Shown piece after piece: positions 9,632-18,044 of a DNA stretch of 64,000 bases (position 1 is the stretch's first letter; every line of letters begins with the position of its first letter). Origin of the DNA: G963556115 sp963677015 (GTDB taxonomy: Bacteria > Planctomycetota > SZUA-567); NCBI GenBank assembly GCA_963677015.1, contig OY781533.1, positions 1,116,001-1,180,000 of the forward strand, written 5' to 3'. Made by a program: the position numbers and the translations under genes. The notes under the pieces were generated by a model. It saw only the letters and a list, made by a program, of their open reading frames with translations. It made no database searches and was not told where the DNA came from.

Positions 9632-9702
9632 ACTTAAAAATCTGTGGTTATTATGTGTTTGATTTAAATTGAGTATATGTGTAAAATTATAAGGAGTGAA
9701 TA

Positions 9703-10791
9703 ATGGGTGTTAATATTCCAGAAAAAATGACAGCGGTAACAGCTTATGGTCCTGGTGATTACCGGGTAGAAGAAAAAGAAACTCCACGCGCCAGACCCGG
9801 TGAAGTAATTGTGAAGGTTCGTGCCTGCGGAATATGTGGTAGTGATGTACATGCGTTTCATGGTGCCGTCGCGGACTGGGGTGATGAGAATACTCCTGCC
9901 TGGATGATTGCTCCGGTTACCCCCGGTCATGAGTTCTGGGGTGAGGTTGTGGAACTGGGTGAAGGTGCTGCTGAGAAATATGGACTTAAAATTGGTGACC
10001 GCACTATATCCGAGCAGATAATCCCATGTTGGGAGTGCAAGTATTGTCAGGAAGGTTTGCATCATCTCTGTAATGTTCATAATATTTACGGCTTTCAGTC
10101 TGAAGTAGCCGAAGGTGCGATGGCGGAATATATGCGCTATCCGGCCGGGGCACTGGTATATAAGATTCCTGAAGAGTTGAGTCTGGAGGAAGCAGCAGTT
10201 ATTGAGCCTCTGGCTTGTGCTTCACACGCTGTAGAACGTGGTAATATCAGCCTTAAAGACGTGGTTGTGATTGCTGGAGCCGGTCCTATTGGTTTGTTTG
10301 CAATTCAGGCTGCGGCATTGAAGAATCCATATAAGCTGGTGGTTATTGATGTTAATAATGAACGTCTGAAGCTGGCAAAAAAACTTGGTGCGGATATTGT
10401 GCTTAATCCGTTGGAGGTAAGTGTTAAAGATGAAGTTGGTAAGATGACCGATGGCTATGGTTGTGATGTCTTTATTGAGGTTACCGGCAATCCGGCTGTG
10501 GTTAAGACCGGGCTTGAATTACTGCGTAAACGTGGTAGATTTGTTGAATTTTCAGTATTCAGTGGTGAAACAACCGTTGACTGGACGGTAATCGGCGAGA
10601 AGAAGGAGTTGAGTATTATCGGTGGTCATCTGAGTCCAAAGATGTATCCAGTCGCGATTGAGCTGCTGGCGAAGAAAAAGGTTACTTCCGAGGGTATTGT
10701 TACTCATAAGTTTGCACTCAAAGATTTTGCGGATGCATTGAAGCAGGCTCAGAACGGTACTGAATCAATTAAAGTGCTGATTGTTCCTTAG
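9703..10791 (+). CDS. Zinc-dependent polyol dehydrogenase, probable erythritol/L-threitol dehydrogenase
   Basis: The 362-residue medium-chain dehydrogenase has catalytic-zinc motifs CGICGSDVHAFHG (about residue 42) and GHEFWGEVVELG, four structural-zinc Cys in CWECKYCQEGLHHLC (about 110), and the NAD-binding glycine motif GAGPIG. The C-terminal stretch GRFVEFSVF...TVDW.VIGEKKEL resembles proteins I recall as erythritol/L-threitol dehydrogenases (from memory, no search run). Expected reaction: a tetritol plus NAD+ to erythrulose plus NADH. It is the first metabolic gene after the importer, with an AAGGAG ribosome binding site. Sorbitol- or threonine-dehydrogenase-like activity remains possible. 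Confidence 0.88.
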   Translation: MGVNIPEKMTAVTAYGPGDYRVEEKETPRARPGEVIVKVRACGICGSDVHAFHGAVADWGDENTPAWMIAPVTPGHEFWGEVVELGEGAAEKYGLKIGDRTISEQIIPCWECKYCQEGLHHLCNVHNIYGFQSEVAEGAMAEYMRYPAGALVYKIPEELSLEEAAVIEPLACASHAVERGNISLKDVVVIAGAGPIGLFAIQAAALKNPYKLVVIDVNNERLKLAKKLGADIVLNPLEVSVKDEVGKMTDGYGCDVFIEVTGNPAVVKTGLELLRKRGRFVEFSVFSGETTVDWTVIGEKKELSIIGGHLSPKMYPVAIELLAKKKVTSEGIVTHKFALKDFADALKQAQNGTESIKVLIVP

Positions 10792-10872
10792 TAGTATGGT
10801 TGTGAATGGAATAAGCAGTTAATAATAAACAAAAGTATGGCATACTTGTTAATGAAGGATAAGGAGATAGAA

Positions 10873-11865
10873 ATGCCTAGAAAGATTGCGATATTTACCG
10901 GTCAATGGGCGGATATTCCACTTGAGGATCTGGCAAAAACAATGAGTGAGTTTGGTTATGACGGGTTGGAACTGGCTTGCTGGGGTGATCATTTTGATCC
11001 TATTATCGGTGCAGAAAGTAAGGCATATTGTGAAGACAAAATTGCGTTGCTGCAGAAATACGATCTGGAACTGCTCAGTATCACGACTCATTCTGCCGGT
11101 CAGCTTGTCGGTGACAAATATGATCAGCGCCATAATCTTTTCGCGCCCAAGGAATTAAGCGGTAAAGAGAAGGAGATGCGTGAATGGGCGGTCAAGCATA
11201 TGCGGGCCGCACCCAAGGCTGCTGCCAATCTGGGTATCAAGGTTGTCAATGGTTTTCTAGGCAGCCCGATCTGGCATCTGATGTATTCTTATCCGCCTGC
11301 TACTCCGGAGATGATAGAGGATGGTTTCCGGACCATTGCTGAGCGCTGGCTTCCTATTCTTGACGTCTTTGCTGAGAATGGAATCAAGTATGCCTTTGAA
11401 ACTCATCCGGCAGAGATTGCTTTTGATATCGCTTCGGCGCAGAGGTTGCTCGATACTTTGGAGCATCATCCGGCCTTTGGTTTTAACTATGACCCATCTC
11501 ATTTTGCCTATCAGGGAGTTGATTACATCCTTTTCCTCAATACATTTAAAGATCTTATTTATAATGTACATGTAAAGGATGTCTGGTATGGTCATGGAGA
11601 CGGTACTGTTGGGCTCTTTGGCGGTCATACCTGCTTTGGTGATCCAAGACGTTATTGGGATTTCCGTTCACCGGGTAGAGGTGATATTAAGTTTGAGGAT
11701 ATTATAGTTACATTGAATGCGATTGATTACAATGGACCGCTCTCTGTCGAGTGGGAGGATTCGCATATGGACCGACTTCATGGTGCACGTGAAGCCCGTG
11801 AGTTTGTAGCTAAACTTGATTTTCCTCCTTCTGCAATTGACTTTGACGCGGCTTATGGTGAGTAG
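10873..11865 (+). CDS. TIM-barrel sugar-phosphate isomerase/epimerase (AP-endonuclease-2 / IolE-like)
   Basis: The 330-residue xylose-isomerase-like barrel has GYDGLELACWGDHF near the N-terminus, FETHPAEIAF, NYDPSHFAYQG, NVHVKDVWYG, RSPGRGDIKF and SVEWEDSHMDR. These carry the Glu, Asp, His and Glu positions that bind the metal in this superfamily. ATG 10873 was chosen because AAGGAG precedes it at 10861-10866. The exact family substrate is not known to me. In erythritol pathways a protein of this fold (EryC/LerI) converts L-erythrulose 1-phosphate to D-erythrulose 4-phosphate, which is exactly the step otherwise missing from this cluster. Function by context is therefore plausible but inferred. 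Confidence 0.85.
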   Translation: MPRKIAIFTGQWADIPLEDLAKTMSEFGYDGLELACWGDHFDPIIGAESKAYCEDKIALLQKYDLELLSITTHSAGQLVGDKYDQRHNLFAPKELSGKEKEMREWAVKHMRAAPKAAANLGIKVVNGFLGSPIWHLMYSYPPATPEMIEDGFRTIAERWLPILDVFAENGIKYAFETHPAEIAFDIASAQRLLDTLEHHPAFGFNYDPSHFAYQGVDYILFLNTFKDLIYNVHVKDVWYGHGDGTVGLFGGHTCFGDPRRYWDFRSPGRGDIKFEDIIVTLNAIDYNGPLSVEWEDSHMDRLHGAREAREFVAKLDFPPSAIDFDAAYGE

Positions 11866-11910
11866 CAATACTCCAGGTCTGTAAAAACGATACTGAATTT
11901 CAGTTTTCCG

Positions 11911-11948
11911 GCGGTCATTACGTATAATTCGTAATGACCGCTATTTTT
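11911..11948 (+). terminator. Rho-independent terminator after the importer/dehydrogenase operon
   Basis: GCGGTCATTACG and CGTAATGACCGC form a 12-bp perfect stem with a 7-nt loop, followed by TATTTTTG. It lies 45 bases after the isomerase stop. Confidence 0.9.
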
Positions 11949-12021
11949 GTGTTTAAAATTATTTTAACAGAACTTATTCTGTTTTTTGTTTTAGTTGCTT
12001 TTAAAAATTTTGAAAACAATA

Positions 12022-12050
12022 TTGATTTATACATACGTATGAATTATAAT
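12022..12050 (+). promoter_or_regulatory. Promoter with embedded palindromic operator for the TetR/CecR-type operon
   Basis: The -35 TTGATT (12022-12027) and -10 TATAAT (12045-12050) are separated by 17 bases. The perfect palindrome CATACGTATG (12032-12041), extended to AT-n-CATACGTATG-n-AT, fills the spacer. A repressor bound there would block RNA polymerase, so autorepression by the gene product encoded at 12095 is the natural reading. Confidence 0.7.
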
Positions 12051-12094
12051 GCGATTGATATGACAATGACGGTAATATTGAGAAAGCGGAATAG

Positions 12095-12796
12095 ATGAAA
12101 GAAAAGAAAAAGGCTTCAGTACGGGTAAAAAGCGGACAGCCGGATGCCAGAGCGCGTCTGTTGCAGGCTGGAATGGAAGTGTTCGGTGATTTTGGATTTG
12201 CGGCTGTTACAACTAGACAGATTGCCGCTAAAGCGGAGGTGAATCTCGCTTCTATTCCCTATTATTTTGGTACCAAGGAGCAGCTGTATAATGAGTGTAT
12301 CGCAGAGATTCTGTCCTTTGCGAATAATCGTTTTGAGGGAATCAGGAAAAATATAGAGAGCAAGCTGGCGGCAGCAGAATTGTCGCGAGGTGAAGTCGTA
12401 GCCCTTCTGGAGCAATTTTTACAGACTATATTTGATATTATTACTAATAAAGATGTACTGCCGTATACTGCGCTTATTTTGCGTGAACATATAAATCCGT
12501 CTCCGGCTTATGAATTATTATACGATAGATTGTTTTTTCCGCTACACTCATTGATTGCAGCATTGGTGGCAAGGCTTACCGGTCTTGAAAAAGAGAGTGA
12601 GGAGTGTATTTTGCGGGCGCATGTGCTTCTCGGGCAGATTATGGGTTTTTTACTTGGAAGGAATTTTCTGCTGAAAAGGCTTGGAATGGAACAGGGTAAG
12701 AATGTACAGCTGTCATCCAAAGAGGCGGTATATGTTAAAACAATTATCAGTGAATATGTCCGGAATATTTTTTACGGAAACGGTTCTGAAGACTAG
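12095..12796 (+). CDS. cecR: TetR-family regulator, CecR (YbiH)-like
   Basis: The 233-residue protein has an N-terminal TetR helix-turn-helix (about residues 18-65) with TTRQIAAKAEVNLASIPYYFGTKEQLY, close to E. coli CecR in sequence and spacing. The C-terminal ligand domain (about 85-230) is of the DUF1956 type. It is the first gene of an operon with the same order as E. coli ybiH-ybhGFSR. In E. coli CecR represses that operon and affects resistance to some antibiotics (established). A palindrome lies between the -35 and -10 elements of its promoter. The inducing ligand here is unknown. Confidence 0.9.
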   Translation: MKEKKKASVRVKSGQPDARARLLQAGMEVFGDFGFAAVTTRQIAAKAEVNLASIPYYFGTKEQLYNECIAEILSFANNRFEGIRKNIESKLAAAELSRGEVVALLEQFLQTIFDIITNKDVLPYTALILREHINPSPAYELLYDRLFFPLHSLIAALVARLTGLEKESEECILRAHVLLGQIMGFLLGRNFLLKRLGMEQGKNVQLSSKEAVYVKTIISEYVRNIFYGNGSED

Positions 12797-12809
12797 GAAA
12801 GTGTAGATA

Positions 12810-13808
12810 ATGAGTAAAATACGGAAGAGAATCATATTGGTACTTCTTGCGGCTGCATTGTTTGGCGCCTGGAAAGGGCGGGAGTATTATCTGCAAAAAC
12901 AGGCTGCGGGTAAGGATCTGATAATATATGGTAATGTTGATATCAGGCAGGTAAAACTGGGTTTTCGTGTGGCAGGCAGGTTGCAGGAACTGAAGGTTGA
13001 AGAGGGAGACCGGGTGAAACCTGGGCAGCTGCTTGGAGTGTTGGATGATACTCCGTATCGTGATAGTCTGCGTGTAACCGAGGCGGAACTATTAAAGGCT
13101 CAGGCCGAGCAGGCAAAGCTTGAGAATGGTTATCGTCGTGAAGAGACGGCGCAGGCTGAAGCTTTGGTCGTGCAGCGTGAGGCCAGTTATGAGCATGCTC
13201 TAAGTGAGATGAAGCGACAGGAAGCACTGTATGAACAGAGAGTTATATCCAAGCGAGTGCTGGATCAGGCGACTACTGATTTTGAAGAGGCCAAGGCGCT
13301 TCTGGCATCGGCTAAAGAAGGTTTGCAGCTCAGCAGTTCAGGTTACCGGGCTGAGGACATTGCGGCCGGACGGGCCGGGGTGGAGCTGGCAAGTGCAAGT
13401 CTGGCTCAGATGAAGACGCAGCTTGATGATACCCGTCTGTATGCACCTGCGGCTGGGATCGTGCTTACCAGAGTATGTGAGCCGGGTGCGATTTTGGCGG
13501 CGGGTCAAACGGTATATACTCTTAGTCTTGATGAACCACTCTGGATCAGAGCTTATGTGGATGAACCGGATCTGGGACGGGTAAAGCTGGGGATGAAGGC
13601 GTTGCTCCGCACAGATTCATTTCCTGAAAAAGTTTATACCGGTAAGGTCGGTTTTATCTCGCCTGAAGCAGAGTTTACGCCTAAAGAAGTTGAAACTCCA
13701 GAGCTCAGAACCATGCTGGTTTACCGGCTGAGAATTATTGTTGATAAGGGGCAGGAAGGATTATTGCAGGGAATGCCGGTGACCGTTGAACTGGTAGAGA
13801 ATGAATAG
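12810..13808 (+). CDS. ybhG: HlyD-family membrane fusion protein, YbhG-like
   Basis: The 332-residue protein has an uncleaved N-terminal membrane anchor (residues 7-25), a split biotinyl-lipoyl domain (KLGFRVAGRLQELKVEEGDRVKPGQ, then APAAGIVLTRVCEPGAIL), a long alpha-helical coiled-coil hairpin rich in Glu, Ala, Gln and Arg (about 85-195), and a beta-barrel domain near the C-terminus. It would bridge the inner-membrane ABC-2 exporter encoded downstream towards the outer membrane, so a diderm envelope is implied. It follows the regulator by 13 bases and overlaps the ATPase gene by one base. Confidence 0.93.
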   Translation: MSKIRKRIILVLLAAALFGAWKGREYYLQKQAAGKDLIIYGNVDIRQVKLGFRVAGRLQELKVEEGDRVKPGQLLGVLDDTPYRDSLRVTEAELLKAQAEQAKLENGYRREETAQAEALVVQREASYEHALSEMKRQEALYEQRVISKRVLDQATTDFEEAKALLASAKEGLQLSSSGYRAEDIAAGRAGVELASASLAQMKTQLDDTRLYAPAAGIVLTRVCEPGAILAAGQTVYTLSLDEPLWIRAYVDEPDLGRVKLGMKALLRTDSFPEKVYTGKVGFISPEAEFTPKEVETPELRTMLVYRLRIIVDKGQEGLLQGMPVTVELVENE

Positions 13809-15604
13809 TGACTATGACCGCGAAAACTGAAGAACAGCCGCGTAAAACCGGTACACAGGATAGTTTTGCTAAAACTGGAGATTCTGCCGCAATTAGTATC
13901 CGGGGGCTCAGTAAGTATTTTGATGAGGGGAAAACTGTCGCTCTTTCAGGGATTAGCGCGGAGATTTCTCCCGGACGGATAACCGGTCTGGTCGGTCCTG
14001 ACGGCGCCGGTAAGACCACACTTATGCGACTTCTTGCCGGGATACTCAACTGTGAGCCGGGATGTATCAGTGTCTGCGGCTTTGATCCGGCAGAGTCGGC
14101 GGAGGATATTCACAGATTTATCGGGTATATGCCGCAGCGTTTTGGTCTGTATGGTGATCTTTCGGTTATTGAAAATCTGAGTCTTCATGCTGAACTGCAG
14201 GGGGTAGAGCTAGCGAAGATACAACCTGTTTTTGAACGGTTGCTTAAATTCACTGACTTGGAGCGTTTTCAGGGGCGTCTTGCAGGCAGGCTTTCCGGAG
14301 GAATGAAGCAGAAGCTCGGACTGGCGTGTGCTCTGTTGCGTAAACCGCGAGTCTTACTCTTGGATGAACCCAGTGTCGGGGTGGATCCTCTGTCAAGACG
14401 TGAACTCTGGAAGATGGTGCGGGAGTTGTCGGATAATCAGACCTGTATCCTCTGGAGTACGGCGTATCTTGATGAAGCGGAACGCTGTGATGATGTCCTG
14501 TTGCTGAACTCCGGAAAACTTCTTTTTAAAGGGACACCGGAAGAACTGACCAGGAGGGTGGCTGGAAGAACATTTCTTCTTGGCAGCTCAAGTAACAATC
14601 GGCGTAAACTACTTTCAGGAGCATTGCTGCGTGATGAAGTGATGGATGGAGTAATTCAGGGAAGTTATGTGCGTCTTATGACTGCTCCGTCAAGTGAACT
14701 TCCGGATATGCACGATTCGGGTGCGGAGTCGGTAAGGCAGGTTCCGGCACGTTTTGAAGATGCGTTTGTTGATATTCTGGGAGGGCATCCTAAGGACATA
14801 CCGCCACTCGGTGAGAGCATTCCGGAGATCCCGCCGTCAGCGGAGGCGGTTGTGCAGACGATCGGTCTTACCAAGAAATTTGGTGAATTCACCGCTGTAA
14901 ATAATGTGTCATTCAATATCTGTCCCGGGAGAATTTTCGGTCTGCTCGGCCCTAATGGCGCGGGTAAATCTACAACCTTTAAAATGCTCTGCGGGCTTAT
15001 TCGTCCCAGCAGCGGCAGAGCGCTAGTCTGCGGTATAGATCTGGCGCATTCACCTGGGAAGGCCCGTTCGAGGCTGGGTTATATGGCGCAGAAATTTTCA
15101 CTGTATGATGGCTTGAGCGTTGAGCAGAATTTGCGGTTTTTCTCGGGAGTGTATGGCTTGCGGGGTAAAAGGCAGCGCGAGCGTATCCTTGAGATGGAGC
15201 ATCTATTCGGACTCAGTAAGTATATGTCCAGCAGTACTGCGCAACTGCCGCTCGGGTATAAGCAGCGGTTGGCTCTTGCCTGCTCTGTCATGCATAATCC
15301 GGCGGTTCTCTTTCTGGATGAACCGACATCAGGTGTTGATCCGCTGACCCGCCGGGAGTTCTGGAAGCATATCAACAGTCTTGTTGAAAAAGGTGTGGCT
15401 ATTGTTGTAACCACGCACTTCATGGATGAAGCAGAGTACTGTGATGATATTGCGCTGATTTATCGGGGTCAGATGATATCAAGCAGTGCTCCTGATAAAC
15501 TCAAGGAGAATGCCCGCAGTGAAAAACTGCCTGATCCGACACTAGAAGATGCATTTATTGCACTGATTAGGGAGCATGACCAGCAGGGACAGGAGGGTGT
15601 GTAA
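13808..15604 (+). CDS. ybhF: Fused twin-domain ABC-2 exporter ATPase, YbhF-like
   Basis: This 598-residue protein has two complete nucleotide-binding domains. Domain 1: Walker A GPDGAGKTT (about 63), signature LSGGMKQK, Walker B LLLDEPSVGVDP. Domain 2: Walker A GPNGAGKST (about 381), signature LPLGYKQR, Walker B LFLDEPTSGVDP. The LPLGxKQ variant is, as I recall, normal for YbhF. The GTG start at 13808 overlaps the ybhG stop by one base; ATG 13814 is the alternative. The stop overlaps the next start (TAATG). It energises export by the YbhS/YbhR permeases; the exported compound is not deducible, though drugs or other toxic molecules are likely by analogy. Confidence 0.94.
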   Translation: MTMTAKTEEQPRKTGTQDSFAKTGDSAAISIRGLSKYFDEGKTVALSGISAEISPGRITGLVGPDGAGKTTLMRLLAGILNCEPGCISVCGFDPAESAEDIHRFIGYMPQRFGLYGDLSVIENLSLHAELQGVELAKIQPVFERLLKFTDLERFQGRLAGRLSGGMKQKLGLACALLRKPRVLLLDEPSVGVDPLSRRELWKMVRELSDNQTCILWSTAYLDEAERCDDVLLLNSGKLLFKGTPEELTRRVAGRTFLLGSSSNNRRKLLSGALLRDEVMDGVIQGSYVRLMTAPSSELPDMHDSGAESVRQVPARFEDAFVDILGGHPKDIPPLGESIPEIPPSAEAVVQTIGLTKKFGEFTAVNNVSFNICPGRIFGLLGPNGAGKSTTFKMLCGLIRPSSGRALVCGIDLAHSPGKARSRLGYMAQKFSLYDGLSVEQNLRFFSGVYGLRGKRQRERILEMEHLFGLSKYMSSSTAQLPLGYKQRLALACSVMHNPAVLFLDEPTSGVDPLTRREFWKHINSLVEKGVAIVVTTHFMDEAEYCDDIALIYRGQMISSSAPDKLKENARSEKLPDPTLEDAFIALIREHDQQGQEGV

Positions 15605-16749
15605 TGTATATTACCAGTCCGGGGGTGCGTCGGGTGCGTGCCTTGTTTCATAAAGAGTTTTTGCAGATAATACGTGATCCCAGCAGTATTCTGATTGCTT
15701 TTGTACTACCGGTTTTTCTGCTTTTTCTCTTTGGCTATGGTCTTTCGCTTGATTCTGATCATATTAAGTGTGCGGTGGTCGTGGAGGATACCGGGGCGTA
15801 TGGTAGTCAGCTGGCTCAGGCATTTACCCACACTGCATATTTTGATGCAATTGTGACTCATGACAGAAGTTTTGCTGAGCTTGAGATCGTAGAGGGCAGG
15901 GTTCGGGGGATTATTGTTATCCCTCTGGATTTCAGCAGGCGAATTGTCGATTCAGATGATAGTGCCAGAGTACAGGTGATCTCTGACGGCAGTGAACCGA
16001 ATACGGCGGCGTTTGTGGAAGGGTATGCTGCGGGCGTAATTGAAAACTGGTATACTCAGAACCGGCTGGAGAATGGAGTGATTCTGCTTGATGGTAAGAA
16101 TGAGGGGATTACTCTGCGTTCACGTTATTGGTTTAACTCTGAGCTTCTGAGTAGGAATTTTTTATTACCGGGATGTCTGACTATGATTCTGGCTATTATT
16201 GGTACGCTGCTTACGGCTCTTGTTGTTGCCAGAGAGTGGGAGCGGGGGACTATGGAGTCGCTGCTCGCGACCCCGATACATCCGGTAGAACTTATCGTTA
16301 GCAAGATACTGCCATATTTTGTTCTGGGTATGGGGTCACTGCTGATTGCGACAGTTGCAGCTCGTCTTATTTTCTCATTGCCGCTGCGGGGTTCGGTCTG
16401 GTCACTGATTCTGGTTACCTCTGCTTTTTTATTGGTATCACTGCTGATGGGATTGCTGATTTCTACGACCTCCAGAAATCAGTTCGTGGCGGCTCAGCTC
16501 TCGATACTGCTGGCGTTTTTGCCGGTTACAATGTTGTCTGGTTTTGTCTTTGAAATCAAATCCATGCCCTGGATATTACAGCAAGTAACCAGACTGGTGC
16601 CGGCACGTTATTATGTGGCTTCGGCACAGACTATATTTCTTGCCGGAGATATTTGGCCGGTGCTGTTGCCTGCTACGCTGGTGCTGCTGCTGATGGCGGG
16701 AATTCTCTTATTTCTGACGTTACGTAAAAGTGCCAAGAGGCTGGATTAG
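15604..16749 (+). CDS. ybhS: ABC-2 type exporter permease, YbhS-like
   Basis: The 381-residue permease has one N-terminal membrane segment (about 25-45), a large periplasmic domain (about 50-170), and five or more C-terminal segments, which is the usual ABC2_membrane_3 layout. EWERGTMESLLATP is the conserved cytoplasmic coupling motif. Its ATG overlaps the ybhF stop by one base, indicating translational coupling. It pairs with the next gene product to form a heterodimeric pore. Confidence 0.93.
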   Translation: MYITSPGVRRVRALFHKEFLQIIRDPSSILIAFVLPVFLLFLFGYGLSLDSDHIKCAVVVEDTGAYGSQLAQAFTHTAYFDAIVTHDRSFAELEIVEGRVRGIIVIPLDFSRRIVDSDDSARVQVISDGSEPNTAAFVEGYAAGVIENWYTQNRLENGVILLDGKNEGITLRSRYWFNSELLSRNFLLPGCLTMILAIIGTLLTALVVAREWERGTMESLLATPIHPVELIVSKILPYFVLGMGSLLIATVAARLIFSLPLRGSVWSLILVTSAFLLVSLLMGLLISTTSRNQFVAAQLSILLAFLPVTMLSGFVFEIKSMPWILQQVTRLVPARYYVASAQTIFLAGDIWPVLLPATLVLLLMAGILLFLTLRKSAKRLD

Positions 16750-16760
16750 GGAGTATGCAT

Positions 16761-17855
16761 ATGTGGAGAATCTGGATACTTATTATCAAGGAGTTTCAGG
16801 TTATCTGGAGAGATAAAAAGAGCCGGTATATCTTGTTTGTGCCGCCGGTAGTGCAGACCCTGCTCTTCGGGTTTGCCGCTACAATGGAAGTAAAGGATGT
16901 GGCGGTGGCTGTCTGTAATCTTGACAAGGGATATTATGGCAAGGAGCTGGTTGCGAGAATCGGCGCGAGCTCTTCATTTCATGATATTATAAGAATTGAC
17001 CGGCAGCAGGAGCTTACTTCAGCTATTGATTCGCGCAGGGTGATTCTGGCTGTAACGGTACCTGAGGATTTTTCACGTGAGGTTCTAGCGGGAGAACCGG
17101 TAGAACTTCAGGTGCTGCTGGACGGCAGAAGAAGTAACACTTCCCAGATCGCAGAAAATTATCTGGCTGAAATCGTGCGGCGTCTGCAGGCTGAGATTAG
17201 CGGTGAGGGGCTGAAAATCGAACTCGAGACTAGAACCTGGTTCAATCCGAACAAGCAGTATCAGTGGTTTACGGTTCCCGGGCTTATCGGTATTATTATG
17301 GGGATAGAGATATTGCTGCTTACCGGACTTTCGGTGGCCCGGGAGCGTGAGCTGGGTACCTTTGAACAATTGCAGGTGTCACCACTTTCCTCAGGCGAGA
17401 TTATAATCGGCAAGACTATTCCGGCTTTACTTATCGGTGTCGCCGAAGGAACGCTTGTTGTCTTGATGGCATTATTTTTCTTTAAAATTCCTTTACAAGG
17501 ATCGGTCGCGCTGTTGTATATGTCGATGCTGCTTTATGCTCTGGCAATGACCGGTGTTGGGCTTTTTATTTCCGCTCTTGTTCAGACCCAGCAGCAGGCG
17601 ATGCTGGGAACTTTTTTGGTATTACTCCCGATTATTCTGCTTTCCGGTTTTGTTACACCGGTTGAGAATATGCCGCACTGGCTGCAGTCGGCTACCATCT
17701 GGAATCCATTACGTTATTTTCTGATTATCGTCAAAGGTGTATTCTTGAAGAATGTGTCGTTAACGGTAATTTTGCCGGAGGAGCTGTCTCTGGTGGGGGT
17801 GGCGTGCTGTACTCTGATAACCTCTGTCTGGTTCTTTAGAAGAAAGCTTGCCTGA
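16761..17855 (+). CDS. ybhR: ABC-2 type exporter permease, YbhR-like
   Basis: The 364-residue permease has the same layout as its upstream neighbour: a first segment near 20-40, a periplasmic domain, then a cluster of C-terminal segments with the coupling motif RERELGTFEQLQVSPL. The ATG at 16761 is preferred over that at 16755 because the AGGGAG ribosome binding site at 16748-16753 is seven bases away from the former and only one from the latter. It is the last gene of the cecR-ybhGFSR operon. Confidence 0.92.
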   Translation: MWRIWILIIKEFQVIWRDKKSRYILFVPPVVQTLLFGFAATMEVKDVAVAVCNLDKGYYGKELVARIGASSSFHDIIRIDRQQELTSAIDSRRVILAVTVPEDFSREVLAGEPVELQVLLDGRRSNTSQIAENYLAEIVRRLQAEISGEGLKIELETRTWFNPNKQYQWFTVPGLIGIIMGIEILLLTGLSVARERELGTFEQLQVSPLSSGEIIIGKTIPALLIGVAEGTLVVLMALFFFKIPLQGSVALLYMSMLLYALAMTGVGLFISALVQTQQQAMLGTFLVLLPIILLSGFVTPVENMPHWLQSATIWNPLRYFLIIVKGVFLKNVSLTVILPEELSLVGVACCTLITSVWFFRRKLA

Positions 17856-17980
17856 GAATTACTGAAGATTTTTAGTTAGGTGTTGAGTAATTTGTTGCGG
17901 CTATTGTGTGGCTGTTATTTGAATATGAGCAGGCGTGATTTAATACCCGCGTAAATTATGGATGCTATTCATTTAAATTA

Positions 17981-18019
17981 GGAGACCGGAAATATAGCAG
18001 AGCTATATTCCCGGCCTCC
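17981..18019. terminator. Hairpin between convergent ybhR and ppdK
   Basis: GGAGACCGGAAATATAGC and GCTATATTCCCGGCCTCC form an 18-bp stem with two mismatches and a 3-nt loop, between the convergent genes. A weak T-stretch follows on either side, so it may serve both strands. Confidence 0.7.
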
Positions 18020-18044
18020 AGGTTTTAGTTGGTAAATCTTTGGT

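Noticed and set aside
1723..11865. Alternative reading of the polyol locus as D-apiose catabolism
   Set aside because: A kinase of the DhaK/L type and a TIM-barrel isomerase would fit, but the polyol dehydrogenase and RpiB-like isomerase fit tetritols better and no transketolase-like genes are present. Not fully excluded.
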